Positions 44,365-54,630 are shown, counted from the stretch's first letter. The stretch is 64,000 nucleotides of DNA from Cyanobium sp. Cruz-8D1 (GCF_024345975.1 NZ_JAGQCD010000012.1:1-64000), one strand, 5' to 3'. A program made the numbers and translations. Notes: generated by a model not told the origin, from the sequence alone.

Positions 44365-46199
44365 GCCGCGCCGCTGCCCCCCTGCAATGGCTCACCATGG
44401 GCCTGCTGGCGGTGGGGCTGCTGGGCCTGTCGCCGGCCCTGTCCCTGAGCCTGCTGGCCTTCGGCCTGGCTGTGCTGACGGCCCTCAAGCTGCGCGAAGC
44501 CCGCAGCCTCGAGGAGCGGCGGCTGGTGGCCCTGCTGCAGCTGGTCGGCGCCGGCCTGCTGGCGGCCCTGCGGCCCGAACTGGGCCCGAGCCTGCTGCAG
44601 GGCCTGGCCATCCTGCTGGCCCTGGCCGGCCTGCTGGCCCTGGAACTGGGGGCGGGGCCGGACTGGAAAGCCCTGATGCGCCGCAGCCTGCAGGTGCTGC
44701 TGGCGGCGCTGCCCATCGCCCTGGTGCTGTTCCTGCTGCTACCCCGGCTGATGCCCTTCAGCAACCTGGGCACAGGCCAGGGCATGGGGGTGATGACCGG
44801 TCTCAGCGACAGCATGGAGCCGGGCTCCATCGCCAGGCTCTCCGTCAGCCGGGCGGCCGCGGCCCGCGTCGCCTTCCCCCTCGGCGGCGGCCCACCGCCC
44901 CTGGGGCAGCGCTTCTGGCGGGTGCTGGTGCATCAACGCTTCGATGGCCGCCGCTGGCGCAGCACCGCCCCGCCGTTGCCCAGGCCTGCGGCCGGCCAGC
45001 CCACACCGCCGCCGCCCGCCGCCCCGGGGGAAGGGATCCAACTTTGGCTGGTGGAACCCAGCGGCCTGGCGGCGGTTCCCTGGAGCGGCGCCGGCCGGCC
45101 CCTCTCGCCCGACCTGACCCTGCAGCGCAGCGGCGAACTGCTGAACAGGGCCCCAGGCAGCCAACGCCGCGTCTACGCCCTCACGCAGACGGCGGATCCG
45201 GGCGACTGGCGCAGCCAACCCCCCGGACCCATCGATCTGGTCCTGCCCCGGGGCGAGAACCCACGGCTGGAAGCCCTGGCCGCTGAGTGGCGGCGCCTGG
45301 GCAGCGACCGGCAGCGGCTGAACGCCGCCGGCAGCTGGTTCCGCAGCCAGCCCTTCCGCTACACCCTCGAGCCCGGGGCCCTGCCCCGCCAGGCGCCGCT
45401 CGACCGCTTCCTCTTCGAGACCCGGCTCGGCTTCTGCGGCCACTACGCCAGCGCCTTCACCACCCTGATGCGGGCGGCGGGAGTGCCGGCGCGGGTGGTG
45501 AGCGGCTACCGCGGCGGCCAGTGGGTGCAGCCGGTGGGCGGCAGCGGCTACGTGGACCTGCGCCAGGCCGATGCCCACGCCTGGAGCGAAGTGTGGCTGC
45601 AGGGCGAAGGCTGGCAACGGGTCGATCCCACCGCCTGGGCCGATGGGGACCCATTGGCGAGCGCGGTGACCACCAGCGAGACAGCCACCGGCACCGCCCC
45701 CTGGGACTGGCTGCAGCGGCAGTGGTGGGGCCTCGACATCGCCTGGGCCCGCTGGTGGCTGGGGTACGACAGCGAGCAGCAACAGGCCCTGGTGCAGCGG
45801 CTGCTGGGCGACCAGCGCCATCTGCTCGGGCTGGTGGTGTTGCTGGCGGTGGCCATCAGCCTGGCCGCCAGCCTGGGGGGCCTGGGCTGGCTGGGCCGCC
45901 GCCGCAGCGGCGATCCCCTGCGCCTGGAGCTGGAGCACACCCTGCGGGCCTTCGCCAGGCACGGCCTGGCGCCCCAGGCGGGGGAAACCCTCCCTGTCTT
46001 TGCCCAGCGGCTGATGCAGCGGTGGCCGGCCCTGGCCGGTCCCCTCAACGCCTACGTGGCGAACTACCAGCGGCAGCGCTTCGCCAGCACCCCCAGCCGT
46101 ACAGGACGGCGCCAGGCCCAGCGTCTGGGACGGGCCCTGCGCCGTTCCCTGCGAACCGGCAACCTGCCAAAAGAAGCGGTACAACGGGAACACCCCTGA
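44361..46199 (+). CDS. TgpA-like membrane transglutaminase
   Basis: This 612-residue protein has five to six N-terminal membrane helices (LLAVGLLGLSPALSLSLLAF to VLLAALPIALVLFLLLPRL), a periplasmic region, and a transglutaminase core. The catalytic triad is visible: Cys in FETRLGFCGHYASAF, His in DAHAWSEVWLQG, and Asp in WQRVDPTAWADG. A further helix (LLGLVVLLAVAISLAASLG) and a DUF4129-like tail follow. It overlaps the DUF58 stop by four bases (ATGA). Family members crosslink or cleave envelope proteins; the substrate is unknown. Confidence 0.9.
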   Translation: MSRAAAPLQWLTMGLLAVGLLGLSPALSLSLLAFGLAVLTALKLREARSLEERRLVALLQLVGAGLLAALRPELGPSLLQGLAILLALAGLLALELGAGPDWKALMRRSLQVLLAALPIALVLFLLLPRLMPFSNLGTGQGMGVMTGLSDSMEPGSIARLSVSRAAAARVAFPLGGGPPPLGQRFWRVLVHQRFDGRRWRSTAPPLPRPAAGQPTPPPPAAPGEGIQLWLVEPSGLAAVPWSGAGRPLSPDLTLQRSGELLNRAPGSQRRVYALTQTADPGDWRSQPPGPIDLVLPRGENPRLEALAAEWRRLGSDRQRLNAAGSWFRSQPFRYTLEPGALPRQAPLDRFLFETRLGFCGHYASAFTTLMRAAGVPARVVSGYRGGQWVQPVGGSGYVDLRQADAHAWSEVWLQGEGWQRVDPTAWADGDPLASAVTTSETATGTAPWDWLQRQWWGLDIAWARWWLGYDSEQQQALVQRLLGDQRHLLGLVVLLAVAISLAASLGGLGWLGRRRSGDPLRLELEHTLRAFARHGLAPQAGETLPVFAQRLMQRWPALAGPLNAYVANYQRQRFASTPSRTGRRQAQRLGRALRRSLRTGNLPKEAVQREHP

Positions 46200-46209
46200 A
46201 CAGGCGGCC

Positions 46210-47043
46210 ATGACCAGCGTGCACGGGTCCGCCTGGAGCCCTCGCCACCTCAGGGGCCTGCTGTTCACCGGCCCGGCGCTGCTGGCCCTGCTGCTGGCCG
46301 GCCCTGTGCGGGCGGGAAGCGACGGCGATCTGATCCGGCTGCTGAATCAGCGCGACTGCCCCCGCTGCAAGCTGCAGGATGCCGACCTGGTGCACGCGGA
46401 CCTGCGCGACGCGGATCTGCGGGGCGCCAAGCTCCAGCGCGCCAATCTGGGCCAGGCCCGGCTGGATGGGGCCAGCCTCCAGGGGGCCGACCTGCGCTTC
46501 ACCAGCCTGCAGGGGGCGTCCCTGCGGGGTGCGGATCTGCGCGGGGCGAATCTGGAGGGCACCGACCTGCGCCAGAGCGACCTCAGCGGCGCCGAGATCG
46601 ATCCCGGCGGCCTGGCCCGCAGCCACTGGCAGGACGCCAGAGGCGTCGCCCCCACGGTGTTGAGCTATCCCGAGCTGCACAACGCCGGGGTCACCGCCGC
46701 CCTGGAGGGGCGCCATCCCCAGGCGGAGCAGCTGTTTTCGGAGGCGATCCGGCTGCAGCCCGAAGCGGCGATCAGCTGGGTGGCCCGGGGTCTGAGCCGC
46801 ACGGAGCAGGGCAAGACGGAGCTGGCTGCCCAGGACATCAACTACGCGGCTGTCCTTTACGCCCAGGCCGGCGAGGAGGCCCAGGCGCGGCAACTCACCG
46901 AGGCGGCCACCGCCCTGCTGAAGCCCGGCAAGAAAGCCAACCAGGGCAGCGGCATGGGCGGACAGATGCTCTCCGGGGCCGCCTCGTTCGCCTCGGCCGT
47001 GGCCCCGCTGGCGATGAAGTTCCTGCTGCCCCTGGCCTTCTGA
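46210..47043 (+). CDS. exported pentapeptide-repeat protein with TPR-like domain
   Basis: This 277-residue protein has a signal peptide ending [10 protein letters not shown] and a short Cys pair ([15 protein letters not shown]). About sixteen pentapeptide repeats of the A(D/N)Lxx type follow (residues 55-140, for example [15 protein letters not shown]-like). A TPR-like helical region then contains [20 protein letters not shown], and a hydrophobic tail ends the protein ([16 protein letters not shown]). It probably resides in the periplasm or thylakoid lumen as a binding scaffold. It begins 10 bases after the transglutaminase gene. Confidence 0.82.
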   Translation: MTSVHGSAWSPRHLRGLLFTGPALLALLLAGPVRAGSDGDLIRLLNQRDCPRCKLQDADLVHADLRDADLRGAKLQRANLGQARLDGASLQGADLRFTSLQGASLRGADLRGANLEGTDLRQSDLSGAEIDPGGLARSHWQDARGVAPTVLSYPELHNAGVTAALEGRHPQAEQLFSEAIRLQPEAAISWVARGLSRTEQGKTELAAQDINYAAVLYAQAGEEAQARQLTEAATALLKPGKKANQGSGMGGQMLSGAASFASAVAPLAMKFLLPLAF

Positions 47044-47056
47044 TCAGACAGCTCGA

Positions 47057-49330
47057 TCAGGGCGTGGGCTGAGGCGAGCCTCCGAGGAAAGCACGCGTGG
47101 CCGGCGTCGAGGGTTGATAGCCATAGCCGTAGGTGCCTCCCTCGTTGTCATTGATGATCCGCGGCGTCACCATGATCACCAGCTCCCGTTTCTCGCGGTT
47201 GTTGGACGAGGCGCGAAAGAACTGCCCGATGATGGGAATATCCCCGAGAATCGGCCATTTCGATACCAGAGCCCGGTCGAAATCGGAGATCACGCCGGTG
47301 AGAATCAGGGTCTGGCCATCGCGCACGCGCACCACGCCCGTATCCAGCCGGCGGACCCTCAGGATGCTGATGGGCGGACACTGGGTGCCGGCGGTGACTT
47401 CCCTTTCCACCGCGGAGATGCTGGGGGAGAGGGAGAAGGTGATGAAGCCGTTGTCGTCGATCTTCTGCACTCGGGCGCCGAGCACCAGGCCGGCGGTCGA
47501 GAGCTCGCTGATGGTGCAGGAGGTGACACCGGTGGTGGCGGCTACGTCCGCTTTGACGTTGGTGGGGACGTTGACACCTACCCGCACCACACCCTCGTTG
47601 CCGCGCTTGCGTCCGATCGGAGCATCGATGTTGTCGAAGGAGGAGGAGAAAATGCTGGATCCGGTGGTCCCGCCCCCGCCGGCCGCTGCGGCGGAATCAT
47701 CCCTGAGGATGGAAGGATCCTCCTGGAGGATCAGCGTCGGGCTGGCCAGCACCTTGGAGTTATCGGCCAGGATGCGGGCCTGGAAGAAGTCGAAGAAATT
47801 GTTGTTCGGATACTGGAGACCTGGATTGGCCCGGCCAGTAAAACCGGTGCCTGGCACACCGGCCGTATTTTGAGTGCCGAAGGGAACTCCAGGAAGCAGA
47901 GGCCTTTCAAGAGTGTCCTGAACGTTACGGGCACCTACCAGACCGCCGAAATTCGCCGCCAGGGTGCCGTTGTCATTGACGATGAAGTTGTTGCCCCAGC
48001 GGAAGGCGAAACTGTTGTAGAGATCGGTGTCGTTCTGGAGGTTCACATCCAGGATCTTCACCGAGAGAGCCACCTGGCGCTGGCGCAGATCCAGTTGCTT
48101 CAGGTACTGCTCGGCGATGGCCACCAGCCTTGGTGCTCCCACCAGGGTGATCGTGCCCAGCCTGGTGTCTGTGGTGGCCCGCAGGCCGATGAGGGGCCCG
48201 TTGCTGGCCCCGAAAGACTCCACCGTGGTGGTGGTGCTGGCGGTGGTCGTGGAGGCTGTGGGGCTGCCGGCGGGAGCGGCCGTGGCAGCGACCCCCTCCG
48301 AGACCGCGGTGGTAATCGTGTTGGTCTTGGTGACCTGGGCTCCCAGGTTGGCGAGGTAGTCGGCCGCGGAATTGGCCGGCACCTGGTTCAGTCGGTACAC
48401 CTTGGAAAGCTGGGAGCCGAAGCTTTTGGCCAGCACGTTGGGGCCGGCAAAGATCGTGTTGCCGTCGCGCTTGCCCTGAAGCCCTGCCGCCAGGAGGGCC
48501 GAGTTGATCGCTCGGCCATAGCCCTCGCGGCGGAACGAGATTGAGATGGGCCGCATCCCCGCAGCCGGTGCGGCCGATGCGCCGGGAGCGCTGGACTCAT
48601 CGACGTAGACGAACCCGTAGCCACCCAGCTGACTGAGGGCCATCAGCACATCCTTGGCCGGGGCGTTGCGGAGCGTCATGGTGACCGGCGGCCCGCTGAC
48701 ATTCACATAGCTGGGGTTGCTGATGGTCATGGTGCCCACGGCCATGTCCCCCAGCGGCGGCGCCACGGCGCGCGGCTGCAGGGGGGGAATGAAGCCGGGC
48801 TGGGGAACCCTGCCGGGGGTGGTGGCGTTGGGGCTGAGGGTCTGCAGGGTGCTCAGCGTTGGGGCGTTGAAGGTGAGGATCAGGCTGCGGCCATCGCCGC
48901 TGACCACCGGCCGGCCGACCGGGAGCCCGCGGGTGGGGGCAACCCTCAGTTCGAAGAGGTTTCCCGAACCCTCAAAGCTGATGCTCTGGAGCCCGGCCTC
49001 GGGCAGGGAGAGCTGCACCGGGCCGCGGCGCAGCGTCATCGGCACGGCCGTCTGCAGCCGGCCCAACCAGATGGCTCCCTGGGTGGTTTGTTGCAGCACA
49101 GGCGAAGGGCCGGTGCCTTCGATCACCACCTCCACCGAATCAGGCAAGCGCCGCAGCTTGATGTCGAGGGAGCCGCTGACCTGGGCGATGTCGGACAGGT
49201 GTGCGCTGGATCCCTCCCCGGCACGGGAGGGGATCACGCCTGCAGCGACGGCGGACAAGCCTGTCCCCTGCTGCAGAACCACGAAGCCAAAAGATGCCGA
49301 AAGAACGTGCCGCCACCGACGTTTTGCCAC
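47057..49330 (-). CDS. pilQ: type IV pilus secretin PilQ
   Basis: This protein of about 757 residues has an N-terminal signal-like helix, an AMIN-type beta domain (LDIKLRRLPDSVEVVIEGTG) and an STN domain (MTLRNAPAKDVLMALSQLGG). A Thr/Ala-rich linker and the secretin core follow (DNSKVLASPTLILQEDPS, and VRVRDGQTLILTGVISD, WPILGDIPIIGQFFR, ELVIMVTPRII). It forms the outer membrane pore for type IV pili. GTG 49330 (VAKRRWRHVLSASFG) fits a signal peptide; an in-frame ATG at 49411 is possible. It is the last gene of the pilM-N-O-Q run. Confidence 0.92.
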   Translation of the reverse strand: MAKRRWRHVLSASFGFVVLQQGTGLSAVAAGVIPSRAGEGSSAHLSDIAQVSGSLDIKLRRLPDSVEVVIEGTGPSPVLQQTTQGAIWLGRLQTAVPMTLRRGPVQLSLPEAGLQSISFEGSGNLFELRVAPTRGLPVGRPVVSGDGRSLILTFNAPTLSTLQTLSPNATTPGRVPQPGFIPPLQPRAVAPPLGDMAVGTMTISNPSYVNVSGPPVTMTLRNAPAKDVLMALSQLGGYGFVYVDESSAPGASAAPAAGMRPISISFRREGYGRAINSALLAAGLQGKRDGNTIFAGPNVLAKSFGSQLSKVYRLNQVPANSAADYLANLGAQVTKTNTITTAVSEGVAATAAPAGSPTASTTTASTTTTVESFGASNGPLIGLRATTDTRLGTITLVGAPRLVAIAEQYLKQLDLRQRQVALSVKILDVNLQNDTDLYNSFAFRWGNNFIVNDNGTLAANFGGLVGARNVQDTLERPLLPGVPFGTQNTAGVPGTGFTGRANPGLQYPNNNFFDFFQARILADNSKVLASPTLILQEDPSILRDDSAAAAGGGGTTGSSIFSSSFDNIDAPIGRKRGNEGVVRVGVNVPTNVKADVAATTGVTSCTISELSTAGLVLGARVQKIDDNGFITFSLSPSISAVEREVTAGTQCPPISILRVRRLDTGVVRVRDGQTLILTGVISDFDRALVSKWPILGDIPIIGQFFRASSNNREKRELVIMVTPRIINDNEGGTYGYGYQPSTPATRAFLGGSPQPTP

Positions 49331-49413
49331 GTTCCGCCGCTCTCCGAATCGGTCGCATGGTATCGGCGACTGTGCGAAACGGCCAATGAACAGAACCCGT
49401 TGCATCGGCATGG

Positions 49414-50196
49414 TCAGTTGGGAGTGGCAGGAGGAGCTGGTGCAGGGGCTGCCGCTGCGGGGGGCGCGGCAGCAGGAGCCGCAGATCGGCTGTAGAGACC
49501 CAGGGTGAGCTTCATCAGCACCTGGGGACTCGGTTGGAGAGATTTGCCGTCGGAGGGTTTGTCATCGGGCAGGGTGAGACTGAGATCGCTCTGCACCACC
49601 AGCACGTTGAGGGCTTCCAGGCGGCGCAGAAAGGCCAGCAGCGAAGGGAACGACCCTTGCGCCGACACCAGCAGTGTGCGCTGGGTGAGGCCCTGCAGAG
49701 CCAGGGGATCACTCGGGGCGGCGCCTGCGGCGGGAGCTGTCCCTGCCGGAGGAGCGGCTCCTGCTGGTGGAGCGGCTGGGGTGGCAGGGGCGCCAGCGGC
49801 GGGCGGGGTCGCGGCCGCGGGCACGGCTTGGGTGGGCTCGTACAGGGTCAGCTGAACGCCCGAATCGTCGGCCTGGCGGTCGAGCATGGCCAGAAAGGTC
49901 GACAGGTCGCCGTTGCCCGTGATCAGCCGCTCGATCTTGGCCTTGCTGGCCATGGCAGTCTCGGTGTTCTCCTGGGTGGCGACCAGCTGCCCCCGCATCA
50001 GCGTCACCTGATCCCGCAGCTGCTCCAGCTCCTGGAGGCGCTGGCTGTCCCGCTGGAGCGTGGCCCAGAGGGGCAGCAGGGCGGCGAGGACCACCAGCAG
50101 GCCCAGTCCGCCGAGCACGGCCGCCGGCAGCATCAGCCAGATCAGGCGCAGGGTGGCAACGGGAAGCCTGGAGGAGCCTTGCTGAAGATTCGTCAT
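49414..50196 (-). CDS. pilO: PilO-like pilus assembly protein with Pro/Ala-rich linkers
   Basis: This 260-residue protein has one membrane helix (LPAAVLGGLGLLVVLAALLP), a coiled coil (RDSQRLQELEQLRDQVTLM) and the PilO-like domain around LLVSAQGSFPSLLAFLRRLE and LNVLVVQSDLSLTLPDD. Low-complexity Ala/Pro/Gly-rich stretches lie in the middle (residues about 135-165) and at the C terminus. It should pair with PilN to form the inner membrane alignment complex. The start overlaps the pilN stop by four bases. Confidence 0.87.
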   Translation of the reverse strand: MTNLQQGSSRLPVATLRLIWLMLPAAVLGGLGLLVVLAALLPLWATLQRDSQRLQELEQLRDQVTLMRGQLVATQENTETAMASKAKIERLITGNGDLSTFLAMLDRQADDSGVQLTLYEPTQAVPAAATPPAAGAPATPAAPPAGAAPPAGTAPAAGAAPSDPLALQGLTQRTLLVSAQGSFPSLLAFLRRLEALNVLVVQSDLSLTLPDDKPSDGKSLQPSPQVLMKLTLGLYSRSAAPAAAPPAAAAPAPAPPATPN

Positions 50197-50900
50197 GGGA
50201 TGAGGCCCTCCGCCTGGAGAAGTTGGAGCCGGCGCACCATGCCCTCCGATCCAAGCTGCCGCATGACCAGCAACTGACGGGCGGGAGGCAGGGGGGCGAA
50301 GGGAGCGATGAGTTCGAAGCGGACCGCGGCTGGGGCCGCCGGCCCGGTCTGGCCGGCGACGGGGGCAGCCGCGGGGACCCGCTCCAGCTTGACGAGCGCC
50401 ACCCCCTTGGCCTCCATCAGCGGGGAGCGGGCCAGCTCAAGCTGCAGCGCATTGATGCGGGCAAAAGCCAGGGGGTCCAGCGCCTGCCCCTTAAGCACCA
50501 GTCGCTTGTCCTCGGCTTCCACGCTCTGGAGCTGAATGTCCTCAGGGATGCGCAGCTGCAGGTCGGCCAGAAGCGCCGAGGACGTGCGCAGGGTGGTGAG
50601 GCTCTCGGTCAGGCTGCGGGTGGTGGCCGTGAGTTGATCAAGCTTCGCCTTGCTGGCCGCCATCTCCGCCTGCATCTGGGTGGCTTCGACTTCGAAACGG
50701 GTGAGCTGGGCCGTCTGAGCCTTGACGACCATGGAACGGAGGAACACCAGGGACGTGCCGGCCACGGCCGCCACCAGCACGGCCGCTCCGATCAGGGCAC
50801 CCCGCAGCAGCAGCGGCCGCCGATCCAGCAGGGCCGTGAGCATGCTCTGCTGGCCGAGTTCCTTGCGCCTCTCCCGCAGCAGGTCAAGGGGTGCCGTCAT
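50193..50900 (-). CDS. pilN: PilN-like pilus assembly protein
   Basis: This 235-residue protein has a short cytoplasmic N terminus (LDLLRERRKELGQQSM), one membrane helix (ALIGAAVLVAAVAGTSLVFL), a coiled coil and a ferredoxin-like domain (IQLQSVEAEDKRLVLKGQAL). It matches PilN in layout, although the PilM-binding NLLP motif is replaced by LDLLRERR. ATG 50900 is set by the four-base overlap with pilM. The long open frame extending upstream is a shadow of pilM. Confidence 0.85.
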   Translation of the reverse strand: MTAPLDLLRERRKELGQQSMLTALLDRRPLLLRGALIGAAVLVAAVAGTSLVFLRSMVVKAQTAQLTRFEVEATQMQAEMAASKAKLDQLTATTRSLTESLTTLRTSSALLADLQLRIPEDIQLQSVEAEDKRLVLKGQALDPLAFARINALQLELARSPLMEAKGVALVKLERVPAAAPVAGQTGPAAPAAVRFELIAPFAPLPPARQLLVMRQLGSEGMVRRLQLLQAEGLIP

Positions 50901-51796
50901 CGGTCGCGCTCCGCCATCGCCAGCCCCTGCAGAACCAGGGACCCGAACGGCTGGGGGCTGAGCAGTTCGGCGCGCACCCCCAGCGTGTCCTGCAGATGGT
51001 CCTGGCTGGCAAGCGGCGCGCTGAGCAGCAACCGGAACCGATGCAAGCCTGGATGGCGGCGTCGATAGAACGCCACGCAGCGGGCCACTTCCCGTACGAG
51101 CTGATCCTCCCCCTCGGGCAGGGGCCAATCGAAGACCGGCTCGGCTCGGCGCAGAAGCAGCAGCCGGGCACCCACCGGCAGCGGATGGATCAGCAGGGTC
51201 AGGACGTCCTCGGCGGCGTGCTCCAGGAGCGCGTTCACCGCTGCCAAACGGCAGGACTGGGCCGGGGCCAGCCTCTCCAACTGAGCTCCGGCCAGGTTGA
51301 ACACCTCGATCCAGTCGTCTACCAGCTTTCTGGACGCCACGGCCAGCAGCATGCGGGGGGTGGGGCCCGGCAAAGGCCGCAGGTCGATGGTCGCTTCGGT
51401 GAGGGGCACGGAGAAGCTCAGGGTCGGGTCGATCGTCCGCAGGGCTTGGATGGGGTCGTCCGGGACGGCCTCCCGGGGCCACTCGACGACACGCCACTCC
51501 ACGGCTCCATCCGGCAGGGAGGCCAGGACGACGGCATCGAGCAGACCGTCGCGCACCAGCAGATCGCCGATCAGATCACCGAGGGGCTCCTTCTCCAGGG
51601 GCTGGCCATCCAGGCAGGTGAGGGGAGGCAGCGGCAGATCGATGCTCACCGGCTCCGGCCCCGTTCCCCTCAGCACCTGACCCTTCAAGGCGTCGTCGTG
51701 CAGCTCCAACAGCAGTTGACGGGGGAAAAGCTGCGCACGGATCGGACGTAGACGATCTTCCAGATCATCTTTCAACCCGATCAGGCCAGAAAACAC
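50897..51796 (-). CDS. pilM: divergent PilM-like protein
   Basis: This 299-residue protein occupies the pilM position before pilN, pilO and pilQ. It is divergent. The actin-like fold is suggested by LLVRDGLLDAVVLASLPDGA, TPRMLLAVASRKLVDDWIEV and LLRRAEPVFDWPLPEGEDQL, followed by REVARCVAFYRRRHPG. The identification relies mainly on operon position and these weak motifs. It would link PilN to the cytoplasmic motor. Upstream, pyrD ends 36 bases away. Confidence 0.75.
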   Translation of the reverse strand: MFSGLIGLKDDLEDRLRPIRAQLFPRQLLLELHDDALKGQVLRGTGPEPVSIDLPLPPLTCLDGQPLEKEPLGDLIGDLLVRDGLLDAVVLASLPDGAVEWRVVEWPREAVPDDPIQALRTIDPTLSFSVPLTEATIDLRPLPGPTPRMLLAVASRKLVDDWIEVFNLAGAQLERLAPAQSCRLAAVNALLEHAAEDVLTLLIHPLPVGARLLLLRRAEPVFDWPLPEGEDQLVREVARCVAFYRRRHPGLHRFRLLLSAPLASQDHLQDTLGVRAELLSPQPFGSLVLQGLAMAERDR

Positions 51797-51832
51797 CAGG
51801 GCACCGATCCCATGCCACCGAAAGCTACCGAC

Positions 51833-53020
51833 TTAAGGGCGCCAAGTCAGGCCCGAGCCAACAACTTCAGAAAGCGTCCGGCATCCATGGCGATCGAGCT
51901 GCTGGCTCAATCCCTCCACTATTGAAGGCACAAGTGCGGGGCCTTCGTAGATCCAACCGGTATAGATCTGGATCAGGGACGCTCCTGCACTGATCCGCTC
52001 CCAGGCCGCCTCGGCCGAGTCGATGCCGCCCACACCGATCAGCGGCAGAGCGGGACCTGCGGTCGCCCGCAACCGGCGCAGCACTTCCACCGCCCGCCGC
52101 CGCAGGGGCCGGCCGCTCAGTCCTCCGGCTTCCTCGGCGAGGGTCTGACCCGTGGCCACCAGGCGACGTCCTTCGAGTCCGAGCCGGTGGACGGAAGTAT
52201 TCACTGCGATCACACCGGCGAGGCCTTCTTCGTAGGCCAACCGCGCAATGGTATCGATGGCATCATCTTCGAGATCGGGAGCGATCTTCACCAGCAGGGG
52301 AGGACAGGCCGGCAGCCGCCGCAGACGCTCCACCAGCCGCCGCAACTGGGCCTCCTCCTGCAGGTCCCGCAGCCCCGGGGTGTTGGGTGAGCTGACATTG
52401 ACCACCGCGTAGTCGGCCAGGGGGGCCAGCAGCTCCAGGCTGGCCGCGTAATCGTCGGGGGCCATCTCCAGCGACACCGCCTTCGATTTTCCGAGATTGA
52501 TGCCGAGCACGGCGGGCCGCTGGCCCGGCGGGGGCAGGTCCTGGCGTTCCAGGGTTCGGCGCACGCCCCTGGCTCCGTCGTTGTTGAAACCCATGCGGTT
52601 GAGCGCCGCCCGTTCCTCGGCCAGCCGGAACAACCTCGGCCGGGGATTTCCCTGTTGGGGCTGCCAGGTGATGGTGCCCAGCTCGGCGAAGCCGAATCCG
52701 AACAGATGCCAGATCGCGGCCGCCACACCGTTCTTGTCGAAACCCGCGGCCAGCCCCACCGGATTGGCAAAGCGGCAGCCGAACAGCGTCTGCTCCAGGC
52801 GGGGATCCCGCCGCTGCAGCTCCGCCCCCAGCCCCGCCAGGCTGCCGCTCACCAGGGGCCAGTGGCGGCGCAGGGACGCCTGGCCCAGGGCCAGCAGCGT
52901 CAGACGACTCAGCTGTTCGGCGTCGGCGCCGTCATCACGACGCAGCAGCGGCTCGACGAACCGGGCGTAGAGGGCACCGGTTCCCACCTGGCCGCCGCCG
53001 GTCGATTGCTCCTGCGGCAT
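51833..53020 (-). CDS. pyrD: dihydroorotate dehydrogenase, class 2 (quinone-linked)
   Basis: This 395-residue protein has the class 2 motifs: [33 protein letters not shown], the catalytic-Ser segment [37 protein letters not shown] and [20 protein letters not shown] with [12 protein letters not shown]. It oxidises dihydroorotate and reduces membrane quinone in pyrimidine synthesis. ATG 53020 lies ten bases after the rnhA stop; a longer frame upstream is a shadow of rnhA. Residues 1-45 form the membrane-associating helices. Confidence 0.95.
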   Translation of the reverse strand: MPQEQSTGGGQVGTGALYARFVEPLLRRDDGADAEQLSRLTLLALGQASLRRHWPLVSGSLAGLGAELQRRDPRLEQTLFGCRFANPVGLAAGFDKNGVAAAIWHLFGFGFAELGTITWQPQQGNPRPRLFRLAEERAALNRMGFNNDGARGVRRTLERQDLPPPGQRPAVLGINLGKSKAVSLEMAPDDYAASLELLAPLADYAVVNVSSPNTPGLRDLQEEAQLRRLVERLRRLPACPPLLVKIAPDLEDDAIDTIARLAYEEGLAGVIAVNTSVHRLGLEGRRLVATGQTLAEEAGGLSGRPLRRRAVEVLRRLRATAGPALPLIGVGGIDSAEAAWERISAGASLIQIYTGWIYEGPALVPSIVEGLSQQLDRHGCRTLSEVVGSGLTWRP

Positions 53021-53030
53021 TCCTGTCTCC

Positions 53031-53813
53031 TTACTGCGGCCTGGCCAATCCTCCCGCGCCACGCTCCAGACGCCAGCTCCCATTGCCCAGGGGCCTGACA
53101 AGCCAGTCGCGCCAGAGCCAGGGATCCCCTTTCCCCTCGAGGGCGGCCGTCGGCACCTCCAGCAGCCTGGCGAGCTCCACGGCCCGCAGGCTGTAGCCCC
53201 CCGCGGCCAACCGATCGGCCAGCTCCAGGCGGGAGAGCAGCTCCTGCAGCGACTTCGGGGCCCGGTCTCCGGCATCGGCACCGGCCACCTTTTCAACCAG
53301 GGCCTCAGCCCCCGCCTCCGGCGTGTCGGCGGGCTGGGTTTCGACGGCCAGGGCTGGAGCTTGGCCGCGGGAATAGGCGACGGCGATGGCATCGCAGCGG
53401 TCATTGTCCGGATCACCGCTGTGGCCGCGCACGTGGCGCAGGGCCAGCCCCGGCAGCCTGGCGGCATCCAGCAGTTCCCAGAGGTCGCGGTTGAGCACGG
53501 CTCCACCGGACGCGGTACGCCAGCCCTTGCGCTTCCAGCCGGCCATCCACTTCTCGTAGCCATCGATCAGGTAACGGCTGTCGGTACGCAGCACCAGATC
53601 GGGATGACGCGGCAGGTCCCGCAGCGCCTCCAGCACCGCCAGGGCAGCGGTGAGCTCCATCCGGTTGTTGGTGGTGGCTGGGGCCGCCCCCCCCAACTCC
53701 CGACGGGAACCGTCCTCAAAGCGCAACAGCGCCCCCCAGCCCCCCGGCCCGGGGTTGCCACTGCAGGCCCCGTCGCAGGCGGCAGCCAATACCAGCACCG
53801 GACGATCACCCAT
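53031..53813 (-). CDS. rnhA: ribonuclease HI with C-terminal extension
   Basis: The first 150 residues of this 260-residue protein are RNase HI. The catalytic acids are visible: Asp in [19 protein letters not shown], Glu in [15 protein letters not shown], Asp in [15 protein letters not shown], and the last in [20 protein letters not shown] further 110 residues, with [20 protein letters not shown] and [17 protein letters not shown], form a helical extension. It resembles DNA- or substrate-binding helices but I cannot name it. It degrades RNA in RNA-DNA hybrids. Confidence 0.9.
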   Translation of the reverse strand: MGDRPVLVLAAACDGACSGNPGPGGWGALLRFEDGSRRELGGAAPATTNNRMELTAALAVLEALRDLPRHPDLVLRTDSRYLIDGYEKWMAGWKRKGWRTASGGAVLNRDLWELLDAARLPGLALRHVRGHSGDPDNDRCDAIAVAYSRGQAPALAVETQPADTPEAGAEALVEKVAGADAGDRAPKSLQELLSRLELADRLAAGGYSLRAVELARLLEVPTAALEGKGDPWLWRDWLVRPLGNGSWRLERGAGGLARPQ

Positions 53814-53886
53814 GGAGTTCCCTTGACAGCATCGCTTGAATTAGCCCCTGTCCCCCGGAAAACGCCCGGGCCCTGAAGGTGTTTCC

Positions 53887-54630
53887 ATGCAGCGAACCTA
53901 CCTGGCCCTGGCGGGCCTGGTCCTGGCAGGAGCAGGCCTGCCGATGGTCCAGCCAAGACTGGCCATGGCCGCCGGTCTCTTCCAGAGCACGACCGTGGAC
54001 GCCGAGCGCTTCTCAGTGCTGGCCAGGCCGGTCGGCGACAACGACTGGACCCTTCTGGTGCTGGAACAGCTGGCCGCCCAGCCCTCCTGCTGGCTGGCCC
54101 GCCCGGATGGCCTGGTCGATCCGACCCTGAACCGGTTCGACTTCACCGGCATCTGCAATCGCTACCTCGACAGCAACGGCTACTCGCTGCGGGTCGCCGA
54201 CCAGGACCTGGGTACCAGCTATCGCCTCCAGGTGCAGCAGGTGGGATCCCGCCTGGAGCTGCAGGCCGTCTCCCCAAGGAATTCCGCCGTTCTGGTGGTT
54301 GGTAGGGCTGAGGTGCCCCTGCGCGACCGCGACGGCTTCGTGGCCCTCAAGCTCGAGCCAGGCTGGGATCTCCAACGGCGCACCTATGAGCAAAGGGCGT
54401 TGACGCACCTCTACTTCGCCAGCCCGGCCCCCTTGGAGCAACTGATCGCCCGGGCCGGCGGCAGCCAGACCTTCCAACGTCCCCTGGGCACCGGCCGGGC
54501 TGAACTCCCTGGAATCGATCCTGAGCCGATGCTGGGCCAGGGCGACGACAGCTTGGGCTCGGGCCGCTCCGGTCGGGCGATCGCCCTCCAGGTGATTCCT
54601 TACAGCGAAGCCAACCCAGGAGGGCTCTGA
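53887..54630 (+). CDS. DUF3747 exported protein
   Basis: This 247-residue protein has a signal peptide (ALAGLVLAGAGLPMVQPRLA then AMAAG) and the DUF3747 pattern LFQSTTVDAERFSVLARPVG, then LNRFDFTGICNRYLDSNGYS and LRVADQDLGTSYRLQVQQ. DUF3747 is common in cyanobacteria and has no known function. Two Cys (SCWLARP and GICNRY) could form a disulfide outside the cytoplasm. It diverges from rnhA. Confidence 0.85.
   Translation: MQRTYLALAGLVLAGAGLPMVQPRLAMAAGLFQSTTVDAERFSVLARPVGDNDWTLLVLEQLAAQPSCWLARPDGLVDPTLNRFDFTGICNRYLDSNGYSLRVADQDLGTSYRLQVQQVGSRLELQAVSPRNSAVLVVGRAEVPLRDRDGFVALKLEPGWDLQRRTYEQRALTHLYFASPAPLEQLIARAGGSQTFQRPLGTGRAELPGIDPEPMLGQGDDSLGSGRSGRAIALQVIPYSEANPGGL

Noticed and set aside
49705-49830. 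Possible short-repeat array in the pilO gene
   Set aside because: The repetitive GC-rich sequence encodes an Ala/Pro/Gly-rich linker and is explained as protein low complexity; no spacers or palindromes of a CRISPR array occur.
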